From positions 1 through 63,497 of the forward strand of contig JAFZAL010000020.1 of assembly GCA_017557195.1 (NCBI GenBank): a stretch of DNA of 63,497 nucleotides. The letters run 5' to 3'. This stretch comes from Thermoguttaceae bacterium. Lineage in GTDB: Bacteria; Planctomycetota; Planctomycetia; Pirellulales; Thermoguttaceae. The notes beneath the pieces were generated by a model. That model saw only the letters and a program-made list of their open reading frames with translations. It searched no databases and was not told the origin of the DNA. Position numbers and translations under genes: made by a program. This document shows, piece after piece, positions 53,569-63,474 of the stretch; position 1 is the stretch's first letter; each line of letters begins with the position of its first letter.

Positions 53569-55374
53569 TTATCGCGTCAAAATGACGATCGCCATGTTGG
53601 CGTATCGGTTGACGTCGTGTTCAACTATGCAGCGTTTGAGCGTGTCCAGAGCCAACTGTTTGACGATTCGGTATCCCTTTTTGGCGCAGAACTCCTGGAA
53701 GTCCCGGATGGTGAGGAATCGCGTGTTGGTGGTCGTGTACCAGTTTGAACCCTCGTGCGGGTCGAAGCTGGGCATGCGGCCTTCTTCGTACAGAATCTCT
53801 CGCCAGGGCATGTATCCGGCGTTGGGGAATGTAACAATTCCCTTTTGTCCGACGCGGAGCATTTCTTCCAGAACGGTTTCGACGTTGGTAATCGTTTGCA
53901 GCGTGGACGACAAAACGACGTAGTCGAACTGCTTGTCGTTGAACGGCTGAAGCCCTTTGTTCAAGTCTCCCTGAACGACGTCAAAGCCGGCGGCGACGCA
54001 CGCCTGAACGGCGCGTTCGCTCATCTCGATTCCCATGAGTCGTTTGGCTCCCTTTTCGCGGAGCTTTTCCATCAGTTCGCCGTTGCCGCAGCCGAGGTCG
54101 AGAACAGAGCTGCCTTCCGGAATGAGCTTGAGGATTTCCGGATAGTCCGGACGCGTATTGAACCGAGCTTGAACGGACTGCTCGATTCGGCGCGGGTCGT
54201 TCGGTTCCGCCAGCGATTTGCGGACGTTGCGAAGGAAATGTTCAATCAGCGACCCGTACGTCGAGAGTTGGTTGGGAAGCAGGAACGCGTCGTGTCCGCA
54301 GTCGGATTCTATGTTGCAAAAGCTGACCTGTTTGCCGCAGCTGATAAGGCTTTTGACAAGCTCTCTCATCTGGTCTGCCGGGAAAAGCCAGTCGGACGTA
54401 AACGACATGGTCATCCATCGGCAGGTGGTGTTGCGGATATGCTGGGTGATTTCCTCTGCCGTTCCGCCCATGTCGAACAGGTCGATTGCCATCGAAATGA
54501 CGCGGTACGTATTGGCGTCGAAGCGTTCGTTGAACTTGTCCGCCTGATACGCCAGATAGGAGCCAACGGAAAACCGGGTTTCAAAGTTCGTTTCGATGTC
54601 TCTGCCGTGGTTGCGGGTGGAGTCAAACTTTTTAGTCATGGATTCCCGTGACAAGTACGACAGATGCCCCAACATTCGAGCGATCGCCAAGCCGTCCAGC
54701 GGGCCGGGGCAGCCGGGGTCGTAGTACTGACCGTTGCGGAATTCCGGGTCGCGGGTAATCGCGTTTCTGGCGACGATGTCAAACGCCATGGCTTGAGCGC
54801 TGGAACGCGTTGTGGACGCGACAAGCACCGCTCCGCACAGACGGTCTTTGTGGTTGACCGCCCAGTCGAGAACCATCATGCCGCCCATCGACCCGCCGAT
54901 TACCGCCAGAACCTTGTCGATTCCCAGATGGTCAATCAACATCATGTGAGCCGTTACCATGTCGCCGATGGTAATCATGGGGAAATCGGCTCCGTACGGT
55001 TTGCCGGTTTGCGGGTTGACGCAGTCCGGGCCGGTCGTGCCGCGGCATCCGCCCAGGATGTTAGGGCAGATGACGAAATACTTGTTTGTGTCGACGGATT
55101 TGCCGGGACCGATGAGAATGTCCCACCAGCCGGGGCTGTCGTCTTCCGTATGGCGGGCGACGTGCGAGTCTCCCGTCAAGGCGTGACAAATAAAGACGGC
55201 GTTGTCCTTGCGTTCGTTGAGCGTTCCGTAGGTTTCGTAGCAAATCGTCAGCGACGGCAGTTCGCCGCCCTGTTCGAGCTTCATTCCGTTTTCGAAAACC
55301 GCGTATTTAGCGTAGGGAAGTTCAAACGCTCCGCGCTGAGAGTCCGTCGATGAAAAAATGTCTTCTTGTTCCAT
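53569..55374 (-). CDS. metX: Homoserine O-acetyltransferase fused to MetW
   Basis: This gene encodes 601 residues. Residues 1-~395 are MetX, an alpha/beta-hydrolase acyltransferase that makes O-acetyl- or O-succinylhomoserine for methionine synthesis. Ser162 in GGSMGG is the nucleophile, Asp328 in TSDWLFP and His361 in CGHDAFLL complete the triad, and HALTGDSH and GGCRGTTGP are family motifs. Residues ~410-601 are MetW, with the SAM-binding-type LDLGCGNG at 425-432, MGIEMSE and FPNAGYMPWR. In many bacteria metX and metW are separate neighbours; here they are one continuous frame. The upstream M20 peptidase gene is separated only by a short heptamer element. No SAM riboswitch is visible. Confidence 0.94.
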   Translation of the reverse strand: MEQEDIFSSTDSQRGAFELPYAKYAVFENGMKLEQGGELPSLTICYETYGTLNERKDNAVFICHALTGDSHVARHTEDDSPGWWDILIGPGKSVDTNKYFVICPNILGGCRGTTGPDCVNPQTGKPYGADFPMITIGDMVTAHMMLIDHLGIDKVLAVIGGSMGGMMVLDWAVNHKDRLCGAVLVASTTRSSAQAMAFDIVARNAITRDPEFRNGQYYDPGCPGPLDGLAIARMLGHLSYLSRESMTKKFDSTRNHGRDIETNFETRFSVGSYLAYQADKFNERFDANTYRVISMAIDLFDMGGTAEEITQHIRNTTCRWMTMSFTSDWLFPADQMRELVKSLISCGKQVSFCNIESDCGHDAFLLPNQLSTYGSLIEHFLRNVRKSLAEPNDPRRIEQSVQARFNTRPDYPEILKLIPEGSSVLDLGCGNGELMEKLREKGAKRLMGIEMSERAVQACVAAGFDVVQGDLNKGLQPFNDKQFDYVVLSSTLQTITNVETVLEEMLRVGQKGIVTFPNAGYMPWREILYEEGRMPSFDPHEGSNWYTTTNTRFLTIRDFQEFCAKKGYRIVKQLALDTLKRCIVEHDVNRYANMAIVILTR

Positions 55375-55377
55375 GTA

Positions 55378-55411
55378 TTAAGTTGCGAGTTGCGAGTAGC
55401 GAGTTGCGAGA
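55378..55411. repeat. Short heptamer repeat element, GTTGCGA type
   Basis: AAGTTGCGAGTTGCGAGTAG and further GCGAGTTGCGAG units nearly fill the 41-bp gap between the M20 peptidase gene and metX. There is no inverted arm. On the minus strand it ends ~4 nt before the metX ATG. Confidence 0.85.
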
Positions 55412-55415
55412 TGTT

Positions 55416-56828
55416 TTATTCTTTACCTGCGGATTTCGGTTCAATTCCCGCCAGCTGCTTGAGCAAAATGGCAGACGCCTTGATTCCGCGATGGAAGTCC
55501 GCCAGACAAAAGCGTTCGTTGGGGCTGTGAATGTTATCGGTAATCTGTCCCCATCCCAAAAGCAAAACCGGGCTGTTGAGGGCTTCGGTAAAAGCGGAAA
55601 CGATTGGAATCGAGCCGCCGTCGCGGGTGAATTCCGGGGAACGTCCGAACGCTTTTTCCAGCGTCTTTGCCGCCGCCTTGACGAACGGGTTGTTGACGTC
55701 GACAATAACGGCGGGCGTGTACGAATGGACGATGAATTCCATCGTAATTCCGGGAGGACAGGCGTCCTGGAAATACTGCCTGATTGACTCGACAATCTTT
55801 TCCGGGTCTTGATAGGGAACCAGTCGACAGCTCATTTTAGCGCTGGCAACGGCGGGCAGAACCGTCTTGCTGCCTTCTCCGGTGTAGCCGGAAATGATGC
55901 CGTTGACGTCGAACGTCGGGCGCGCCCAGTGCCGTTCTGTAATGGTATATCCGCTCTCTCCGACGGAATCTGTAACGCCGGCGGAGGCGAGGAATTCCGT
56001 TTCGTCAATTCCCAAACCAGCAAGGCGTTCCTGTTCAGCCAATTGAATGTTTTCGACGTCGGCGTAGAAGCCCGGGAAGGTTACGTTATATTTATCGTCA
56101 TGAACTCCGGCGATCGCCTTGCACAGCGCGTTTGCCGGGTTGGTAATCGCTCCGCCAAAGGTGCCGGAATGGAGGTCTTTGTTGGGGCCTTTGTAAATGA
56201 CTTCAACGTACGCCAGGCCGCGCAGCCCGTAACAGATGGCGGGACGTCCCGGCGCGAACATTTGGGAGTCGCTGATGACGACGCAGTCGCAGGCGAGCAA
56301 ATCAGCGTTGTTGCGAACGAACGTGTCCATCGCGTCGCCGCCGCTTTCTTCGTCGCCTTCGAGAATGTACTTGACGTTGACCGGCATTGACCCCGTCGTC
56401 TTATACCACGCTTCCGGACCAAGGATGTGGGTAAACATCTGTCCCTTGTCGTCTGACGCGCCGCGGGCGTAAATAAATCCGTCGTTAATAACCGGTTCAA
56501 AGGGCGGGGTTTTCCAAAGGTTTAACGGGTCGACAGGCTGGACGTCGTAATGACCGTAGAACAGAATCGTCGGCAGATCCGGATTGGGATTTTTTGTCTG
56601 CGCGAAAACGGCGGGATGTCCCGTCGTTTCGACGATTTGCGCATCGAGGTTCATGGACGTCAAGCGGTCGCAAATCCATTGCGCCGTTCTGGCGACGTCG
56701 GCTTCGTGAATGGTTTGACTACTGATGGACGGAATCGACAGCAGTTCGAAAAGGTCTTTTTCGTACTCGTCCTTGTGAGATTCAATGTACTCGATATAAT
56801 CAGGGTTTTCCGGTATTGGATTTGACAT
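55416..56828 (-). CDS. M20 family metallodipeptidase
   Basis: This gene encodes 470 residues, the usual length for the dipeptidase branch. Metal and catalytic motifs are ILFYGHYDVQPVDP (His93, Asp95), YARGASDDKGQ (bridging Asp at ~127) and EGDEESGG (Glu160/161). The dimerisation domain covers ~200-320, with SGTFGGAITNPANAL and FDVNGIISGYTGEG. It hydrolyses short peptides in the cytoplasm. The start is supported by CAGGA ~9 nt upstream. It precedes metX on the same strand with a 41-bp repeat-filled gap, so co-transcription is likely. Confidence 0.92.
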   Translation of the reverse strand: MSNPIPENPDYIEYIESHKDEYEKDLFELLSIPSISSQTIHEADVARTAQWICDRLTSMNLDAQIVETTGHPAVFAQTKNPNPDLPTILFYGHYDVQPVDPLNLWKTPPFEPVINDGFIYARGASDDKGQMFTHILGPEAWYKTTGSMPVNVKYILEGDEESGGDAMDTFVRNNADLLACDCVVISDSQMFAPGRPAICYGLRGLAYVEVIYKGPNKDLHSGTFGGAITNPANALCKAIAGVHDDKYNVTFPGFYADVENIQLAEQERLAGLGIDETEFLASAGVTDSVGESGYTITERHWARPTFDVNGIISGYTGEGSKTVLPAVASAKMSCRLVPYQDPEKIVESIRQYFQDACPPGITMEFIVHSYTPAVIVDVNNPFVKAAAKTLEKAFGRSPEFTRDGGSIPIVSAFTEALNSPVLLLGWGQITDNIHSPNERFCLADFHRGIKASAILLKQLAGIEPKSAGKE

Positions 56829-57014
56829 AATTTTTTCCTGCGTTATTCCTTGAAATTTTATACTGATTGATTATAATATAATTTGTTGCCAATTGGTTTG
56901 ACAGAGAACAACGAATTCTCATTTAACCTTTGCCGTCAACGCTAAATTTTTAATTATCCAATTATACCCTGAATTCATATAAATTAAAGGGGAGCGCCCT
57001 TTATAATTAAAGAT

Positions 57015-57558
<544 letters not shown>

Positions 57559-58302
57559 CTATTTCTGCATCGTCCATTCAATAAGCTGCTTGAAGAATTG
57601 GGCGTAGTCTGCGCCGACGTCAATGAATCCGCCGTTGGGCAAGTCTTGAATGCATCGCTGAGTTCCCCAGTCGACAAATCCGCCGACCCAGTGTGGGGCG
57701 GCGTCCGTCGCCAGAGCCGCCGTCTTGCCGGCGCCGTACGTTCCGACAACCAGCAAAGGCTTGTCTTCAATGGGCGAGAACTCAAACTGGTCGTTACTCT
57801 GATTGATGGCAAAACGATGAATCTTCATAATCGTTTGACCAGTCGGCTTGGGCTTGTATTCGTTGAACCCGCCAATGCAAGGGGGCGTGTTCCACGGCAA
57901 GCCAGCAGTAATGGGATGTTCCGCGCAGGGCGTAATAACGCATGGCTGAGAGTAGTTTCGACGGTCGTCTTCCTGAAGCATTTCTACCGGCAGAACGTCC
58001 GTCAAGACCGTTTTGTGATATTCACCCAAACGTCCGTAATACGATTCCCAGCCGCCAATCATCAGTAAGCCCGCGCCGGCTTTGACCGCGTCTGCAATGT
58101 ATTGCAACTGCTCGTCTGAAAAGCGTTCTCGAGGGTAGTCGCTGATAATGTACAGCTTGTAGGGCTTCTGAGTAAAGGATTCATCGGGGGAATCGGAACT
58201 GTCTACTCTGTCGAACGACAGATTGAAATGCGTCATGATTCCGATCAGATACATTGCTGCGCTGTTGATGGAATCGTCGCCAAGATAACAAATGTCTGAC
58301 AT
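57559..58302 (-). CDS. Glutamine-amidotransferase-like (DUF1355-type) protein
   Basis: This gene encodes 247 residues, cytoplasmic. The class I GATase-like flavodoxin fold is suggested by [39 protein letters not shown] and [12 protein letters not shown], with [27 protein letters not shown] near the end. The segment around [12 protein letters not shown] replaces the nucleophile elbow and has no catalytic Cys, so it is probably not an active glutaminase. Proteins of this type are common in planctomycetes with unknown function. Its 3' end abuts the clpS heptamer array. Confidence 0.75.
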   Translation of the reverse strand: MSDICYLGDDSINSAAMYLIGIMTHFNLSFDRVDSSDSPDESFTQKPYKLYIISDYPRERFSDEQLQYIADAVKAGAGLLMIGGWESYYGRLGEYHKTVLTDVLPVEMLQEDDRRNYSQPCVITPCAEHPITAGLPWNTPPCIGGFNEYKPKPTGQTIMKIHRFAINQSNDQFEFSPIEDKPLLVVGTYGAGKTAALATDAAPHWVGGFVDWGTQRCIQDLPNGGFIDVGADYAQFFKQLIEWTMQK

Positions 58303-58462
58303 GGGATTAGTATAGGGTTAGGGGAATTGTTCGTTTATATGACGAATGACAAGCTGATAAACGAACGTCTATCATATATTAATGTCAAACAATCGAGATT
58401 TCCCCCTCTATGTTGACGAGAAAAACTCGATTGATTTTGACTGCAATTTCGTTTTGAAACTG

Positions 58463-60154
58463 TTAGTTGTTTTCCGCCGGCGGATTGTTTGCGTCTGGCG
58501 TCGCGCCTTCTTCTTCCGGATTGTCATTCCATTGATTTGGATCGTATTCGTAATTAAGATTATCTAAATCAACAGGATTTTCCTCGGTATCAGCTTCGTT
58601 TTTATTTTTTTCGGCTTTGTCAGCGGAAGCGTCTGACTTGGCTTCGCTGGCAGGCGCAGACTTTGGAGCCGTTGTTTTTGAATCTGAAGATCCAGAAGTG
58701 AATACAAGAACCAATGCAAGGATCAAAACCGCAGCGCCAATCGCCGCCCCGATGATGATTTTAGTTTGCATGGGCATGTTTGCCAAAGGAGCGCCCCCGG
58801 ATTTCTTTTTTCCAGTTCCCGTTTTTTTGCCGACTTTGGAATGAGCAGTTTTTTTATCGATGACCTTCGAATGATTATCCGCGGCGCTGTGGGAAGGATG
58901 TAAATTTGACCCGGAAGTGGAAATCCCCGTTCCAGAGAGGAAATCAAACGAATCCGACCTCTTTGAATTTGTATTTTTGGTATCGCCAGCCGCGCTGACG
59001 TTTGTAGACCAGGCAGCGCTGTTATTGGCGGCGGAATTGACGCCGCTGCGCTCAATATCCGGAACGGGAGCGCTGTCCATGATGTTTAAGTCTGTCGATT
59101 CCGGGAACGACGCGTCCAGCGCCGCCAAAACTTCATCCATGGATTGATATCGATCTTCCGGCTTTTTCTCCTCCATTTTGAGGATAATATACGCCAGCTC
59201 TTTGGGCGTGTCAGGACGCAATTCCCGCGGATCTCGCGGCGGCTTTTCCTGATGAGCCAGAATGCGTTCGATAAGCGTCGTTTCTGGATACGGGACCTGA
59301 CCGGTAAGCAGGAAGAACATCGTGCAGCCGAGAGAGTAGATGTCAACTCGCGGATCGGCTTGAGCTTCTCCAGACGCCATTTCAGGCGCCAAATAGTCTA
59401 CAGTTCCGAGAATGTTGGATTCGTCTTTTTTGACTTGAGAATCAGATTTTGGTTCGGATTCTTGAGCCTGACTCTTCTTTTTGGGGTCGTTGAGCTTGGC
59501 GATGCCCATATCCAGAATTTTAATTTGTCCGTCCTGGTTGAGCAGCAAATTGTCCGGCTTGATGTCACAGTGAATCATGTTGCGCTGATGCGCGTGACGC
59601 AGAGCTTTTGCCGACTGCCTGAGATAAGAAACGACGTCGTTAATCGGCAGCGGTCCTTCTTTGAGAACCCGCTTTTCCAGCGACTGCCCGTCGACGTATT
59701 CCATAACAATATAGAAACGGTCGCCCTCGGATTCAAAATTGTACGCCTGGACAATATTAATATGGTTTAAAGTAGCAATGGCTCTGGCTTCCGCCTGAAA
59801 TTGTTTGAGAGCTTCCGGGTTTTTGCTGAATTCTTTGGAAATGACTTTTAACGCGACTTTTCGGTGCATGATTGTATGTTCAGCCAAAAAGACGCGTCCC
59901 ATGCCGCCAACGCCCAACAGGTTGAGCAATTTGTACTTGCCTAAAAAGAAGGCTGCTTTGCCGGAAAGCAACTGCATAACCTGCCATTTGGTAAGCAAAT
60001 TGGTTTGAATCCAGTGTTTAGCCAGTTTTTCGGGAGTATTGAACTGTTCTGGAGCGTCGAGAGCTTCCTGCTTAACGGCTTCAAATTCTTCCGTTGTAAG
60101 CAGCGCGCTTTTTTCCAAAACTTTCAATAAAGCCGATGTGCTTTGAACTGCCAT
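58463..60154 (-). CDS. Membrane-anchored Ser/Thr protein kinase
   Basis: This gene encodes 563 residues. A ~70-residue helical extension ends in LLTKWQVMQLLSGKAAFFLGKY, common before planctomycete kinase domains. The kinase domain (~74-345) has GVGGMGRV at 81-88, Lys103 in VALKVI, HCDIKPDN at 195-202 and YLAPEMASGEAQADPRVDIYSLG. The metal motif is DMG (215-217) rather than DFG. A Lys/Ser/Glu insert (~222-245) follows DMG, lengthening the activation loop. A single membrane helix is at ~463-486 (IIIGAAIGAAVLILALVLVF), leaving a short acidic tail outside with no recognisable sensor domain. Targets are unknown. Confidence 0.93.
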   Translation of the reverse strand: MAVQSTSALLKVLEKSALLTTEEFEAVKQEALDAPEQFNTPEKLAKHWIQTNLLTKWQVMQLLSGKAAFFLGKYKLLNLLGVGGMGRVFLAEHTIMHRKVALKVISKEFSKNPEALKQFQAEARAIATLNHINIVQAYNFESEGDRFYIVMEYVDGQSLEKRVLKEGPLPINDVVSYLRQSAKALRHAHQRNMIHCDIKPDNLLLNQDGQIKILDMGIAKLNDPKKKSQAQESEPKSDSQVKKDESNILGTVDYLAPEMASGEAQADPRVDIYSLGCTMFFLLTGQVPYPETTLIERILAHQEKPPRDPRELRPDTPKELAYIILKMEEKKPEDRYQSMDEVLAALDASFPESTDLNIMDSAPVPDIERSGVNSAANNSAAWSTNVSAAGDTKNTNSKRSDSFDFLSGTGISTSGSNLHPSHSAADNHSKVIDKKTAHSKVGKKTGTGKKKSGGAPLANMPMQTKIIIGAAIGAAVLILALVLVFTSGSSDSKTTAPKSAPASEAKSDASADKAEKNKNEADTEENPVDLDNLNYEYDPNQWNDNPEEEGATPDANNPPAENN

Positions 60155-60273
60155 ATCAAAATACGATGGTTAAGGTTTTTAGGGGATTGCGAAACTCTGA
60201 ACGTACAACGTCCAGACCGCAATTGTCATCACGCGATTGCAACTTGTCGCCGTCCCCTCGGTACTGACAATTT

Positions 60274-62190
60274 CTATTTTTGAAGCTGCCAGTTAATTGT
60301 CAGCCAGCCGTTAGCCGCTTTTGCTGCAACTGGTTGAAGCGTTCCGGTAACTTTAACCGAATCGGGATTGCTTTCGTCTGCTAAGTCCTCCAAATTCCGG
60401 GGTTTAATCTGGAAATTGGCCGGCAGCGAATCTTTAAGTTCTCCCTGAAGACGGTTGCGAAGCGTGATTTCCTGAGTCGTCAGTTTACGAGCGCCAGTTT
60501 CAAAATCGCGTGGAATGAGTTCAGGTTCTTTTACTCTAACGAATAAAATGCCGTTTTTGTCAACTTTATCGATTTTATACGACGCTGTCAGGTTCATGGG
60601 AATGTCCTGTTTTGAAGAACTGTCTTTTCCCTGAAAGGCGTCCAATCGAATGCTGATAGTAATTGTATTATTGTTAAACTGAACGTTTACCGGGTAGTCT
60701 GCATTGAAGTAAACATAACCGCTTGAAACGTCGCTTTGTTTTTTTGCCGCATTTTTCGCCAACTCAGTATAAGCGTCTTCAGGAAGCATGCTTTTTGCAA
60801 TTGCCATGAAAACGCGTTGATTGGCTTTCAGGTCTCCCAGCATGGTTTTGCAGGTTTCCATAAGCGCCGACTGGTGGATAGCGATAAAAACGTCTGAATT
60901 ATCAGGAGCGCCTGGAGCCGCTTGCGCGATGTACGGGATTCCGTCTGAAACAAGCGCGCTGAACGTCACCGCATGTTCTGTTGTACTGCAGTCGAACGGG
61001 TTTGGATACAGCCCTCTGGCGCGATACAACTCTGAAGTTTGGTTGAATCGAGCGTTTGCATTTTTTAACAAGGCGTCCACTTCCCGGTTCATGGAACTTT
61101 CAGCGCGAACGCGCGCTCTGTATTGGGCTTCAGCGTCTGCCTGGGGTTTCATTTCGTTAACGCGGTTGGTTGCGGCGGACTGCACCAAACCTCCCGGCGA
61201 GTTGATGCCGGTAATCGTCGATTTACATTGAACGTTGGCTCGCGCTGGAGGACTTGTCAGCTGAGAGCCGTCAAAGTGAATCTCTTTAACTACGTTTAAC
61301 GTGTTGTTGCACGAAGACGAAACTGTTACATTTCGGGCTTGTGAAACCATGTTTCCGCTTGCAACAGCGTTAAGGATAATGGATAAATTGATTTTGTTGG
61401 GATCAGGATTGAGCTTTCCGCTTGTTGAGCCAACCGTGCGGACTCTGCCGCTTTGCGGTCTGCCGACAATATACTCTGTAACTTGTTCTGTTCGATCTAC
61501 AGGACGAGCTAAAAATTTCAAAATGAGGTTATCTGAAACCTGTGCGTAAAAGTTGTATTTCCCCGTAAAACGTTTGACAGCCTGGCAGACTTCCGGCGCT
61601 TGACGGTTATCTTCCAGCCAGTTAACGATTTCGTTAATTTCCGCTGTTGTATCGAAATCCGATTGCTTGTTCTTTTTTAATACGGCAATTAAACGGGATG
61701 TCGCTTCTTTTAAGCCTTCTGAAAGGTCGATGTCGTCTTCGATAATCATTCGCAAACGGAGATAATCGTTAAGGTCTTTGGCAACCTGACGAATTTCCGT
61801 AACTTCCAACCCCCATTGATGGGAATGAAAACGCCCATAAATATTACTGAGCGAATTCATGTCTGGGGAAGTTTGATGAATTGTTGCGCGCAAATCGTCT
61901 AACATAAGGACTCGCGCCCATTTTGCGCCGATTTCTCCGTTACTTCTCAAGTATCGTTGAAGTTTGTCAACGTCCTGCCGAAGCTTGGTCAGGGACTGCG
62001 ACAAAATGCGTTGACCGGTAATGCCCGTCATGGGGACGACCTCTGGCGGATTCTTTTCAAGCCATGCGGCAAGGTCGGTCAATGAAGTTATGTTGTCAAG
62101 AGCGTTTGACTCTTGACTAAAGGAGGGCGGGGCGCAAAGGATGAACAGCAGCGCGATTACGGCTACTAAATTTGTGTGGTTCAATTTCAT
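60274..62190 (-). CDS. Secreted protein of unknown function
   Basis: This gene encodes 638 residues. The signal peptide is MKLNHTNLVAVIALLFILCA. Residues ~30-210 are helical and charged. A beta-rich segment at ~215-330 (YNFYAQVSDNLILKFLARPV, NKINLSIILNAVASGN) is followed by helices to ~480 and a C-terminal beta-rich part (YFNADYPVNVQFNNNTITIS, VKVTGTLQPVAAK). I do not recognise a family. It is on the same strand as the kinase gene ~120 bp downstream and may share its transcript. No Shine-Dalgarno site is visible. Confidence 0.6.
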   Translation of the reverse strand: MKLNHTNLVAVIALLFILCAPPSFSQESNALDNITSLTDLAAWLEKNPPEVVPMTGITGQRILSQSLTKLRQDVDKLQRYLRSNGEIGAKWARVLMLDDLRATIHQTSPDMNSLSNIYGRFHSHQWGLEVTEIRQVAKDLNDYLRLRMIIEDDIDLSEGLKEATSRLIAVLKKNKQSDFDTTAEINEIVNWLEDNRQAPEVCQAVKRFTGKYNFYAQVSDNLILKFLARPVDRTEQVTEYIVGRPQSGRVRTVGSTSGKLNPDPNKINLSIILNAVASGNMVSQARNVTVSSSCNNTLNVVKEIHFDGSQLTSPPARANVQCKSTITGINSPGGLVQSAATNRVNEMKPQADAEAQYRARVRAESSMNREVDALLKNANARFNQTSELYRARGLYPNPFDCSTTEHAVTFSALVSDGIPYIAQAAPGAPDNSDVFIAIHQSALMETCKTMLGDLKANQRVFMAIAKSMLPEDAYTELAKNAAKKQSDVSSGYVYFNADYPVNVQFNNNTITISIRLDAFQGKDSSSKQDIPMNLTASYKIDKVDKNGILFVRVKEPELIPRDFETGARKLTTQEITLRNRLQGELKDSLPANFQIKPRNLEDLADESNPDSVKVTGTLQPVAAKAANGWLTINWQLQK

Positions 62191-62385
62191 GGCGTTTTTG
62201 CAGCAAGTTGCGTGTGGAGCTGCGAACTCAAAGGTGACAATCTATAGCACAACTGACGAATGCGCAATGCGTCAGACGCTTTAAAACATTTGTGATTTTG
62301 TATACCGCCAGCGTGATTGCGATTATCCATAATTACAAATGTTCTTATATATTATATCTGAACAATAATTTTATAATAGAGGAAG

Positions 62386-62411
62386 ATGACCTCAAAAGGT
62401 CATTTTTTTTG
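62386..62411 (+). terminator. Orphan intrinsic terminator
   Basis: ATGACCT-CAAA-AGGTCAT is followed by eight T. No annotated plus-strand gene precedes it; a TATAAT lies at 62372-62377. It may end a very short RNA, act as an attenuator ahead of ispD or stop antisense transcription. The rest of 62191-62492 shows no gene. Confidence 0.7.
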
Positions 62412-62492
62412 AAAATTTTTAAGTTTTTTTTGATTTCTAAAGATAATTTGGGAACTTTGACTTGAAAATGTAAAACAGATAGAGTAATATTT

Positions 62493-62572
62493 AGGCAGTA
62501 GGCAATAGGCAGTAGGCAGTAGTTTTTTAGAAAACCTTACTATTGCCTAATCCCTATTCCCTAATCCCTACA
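62493..62572. repeat. Heptamer repeat element in the ispD leader
   Basis: GGCAGTA and GGCAATA units (62494-62522) face an arm of CTATTGCC and then CTAATCCCTATTCCCTAATC (62540-62570). The last base is next to the ispD ATG, replacing any Shine-Dalgarno site. The tail closely matches the leader of the hydrolase gene at 2561. Confidence 0.9.
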
Positions 62573-63316
62573 ATGACTACATTCGCCGTTATTTTACCCG
62601 CTGCTGGACAAAGCAGCCGTTTTTCAAGCCGTAAATCCGAATTGGCGGAGTTTGACAGCCCGCTGTTGCGAAAGAAACAGTTCGCAATGCTGGGGTCGTC
62701 TGCAGTATGGGTTCACGCCGCCAGAAAGTTTCTGGATCGAAAAGACGTTATTCAGCTGATAATCGCTATTGCTGACGAGGACCGAGCGGAATTCGAACGA
62801 AAATTCCGTTCAAATCTGGTTATTGACGGGATTGAAGTTGTTTCCGGCGGCGCTCAGCGAGCGGATTCCATTCGAAACGCCATGGCGAAAGTCAAAAAGG
62901 AAGCGGACTTCGTTTGTGTTCATGACGCGGCGCGTCCATGCGTGTCGTCTGAACTGGTCGACAAGGTGTTTGCCAAAGCCATTCAGACGGGAGCGGCGAT
63001 GCTTGCTTGTCCGGTTACCGACACGCTTAAACGGGTGGATTCCAAGGGCGTTATTACGGAGACGGTTTCCCGCGCTGGATTATGGGGAGCGCAAACGCCG
63101 CAGGTCTTTCGACGCGATTGGCTGGAACAGGCGTACAGTCTTCCTGACGCTTCTTCCGCTACGGACGACTGCATGCTAATTGAACGTTTAGGGCACAAAG
63201 TCAGCGTTGTTGAGAGTTCTCGCATCAATCTTAAGATTACAACTCGAGAAGACCTGCAAATTGCCGCCCAGCTTTTAACGCTCAATAAAAAGAAATCCCC
63301 TTTGGACTTTTTTTAG
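62573..63316 (+). CDS. ispD: 2-C-methyl-D-erythritol 4-phosphate cytidylyltransferase
   Basis: This gene encodes 247 residues from the ATG at 62573; the frame's 10 codons before it translate the repeat element. IspD joins CTP and MEP in the non-mevalonate isoprenoid pathway. The nucleotidyltransferase motif is FAVILPAAGQSSRF (~4-17) with KKQF at 34-37. VVSGGAQRADSIRNAM, VCVHDAARPCVSSELV, DTLKR and AQTPQVFRRD are family motifs, and ATDDCMLIERLG with NLKITTREDL closes the domain. A candidate promoter is TTGAAA (62462-62467) with TAATAT (62485-62490). IspF is not fused and is not in view. Confidence 0.94.
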   Translation: MTTFAVILPAAGQSSRFSSRKSELAEFDSPLLRKKQFAMLGSSAVWVHAARKFLDRKDVIQLIIAIADEDRAEFERKFRSNLVIDGIEVVSGGAQRADSIRNAMAKVKKEADFVCVHDAARPCVSSELVDKVFAKAIQTGAAMLACPVTDTLKRVDSKGVITETVSRAGLWGAQTPQVFRRDWLEQAYSLPDASSATDDCMLIERLGHKVSVVESSRINLKITTREDLQIAAQLLTLNKKKSPLDFF

Positions 63317-63474
63317 AGTGAAAGACGCTATTCTCGCAGTTAACGAAATTTCATCTTTTCCCCCCTACTGGACAAAATAATAAAATCTGATAAAATACGC
63401 GAATTATTATTTTTGACGGTGAGATTCCGTTGTATTTTTTTCAAACCCCTAACCAGATTTGGAGGTGATGCTTC

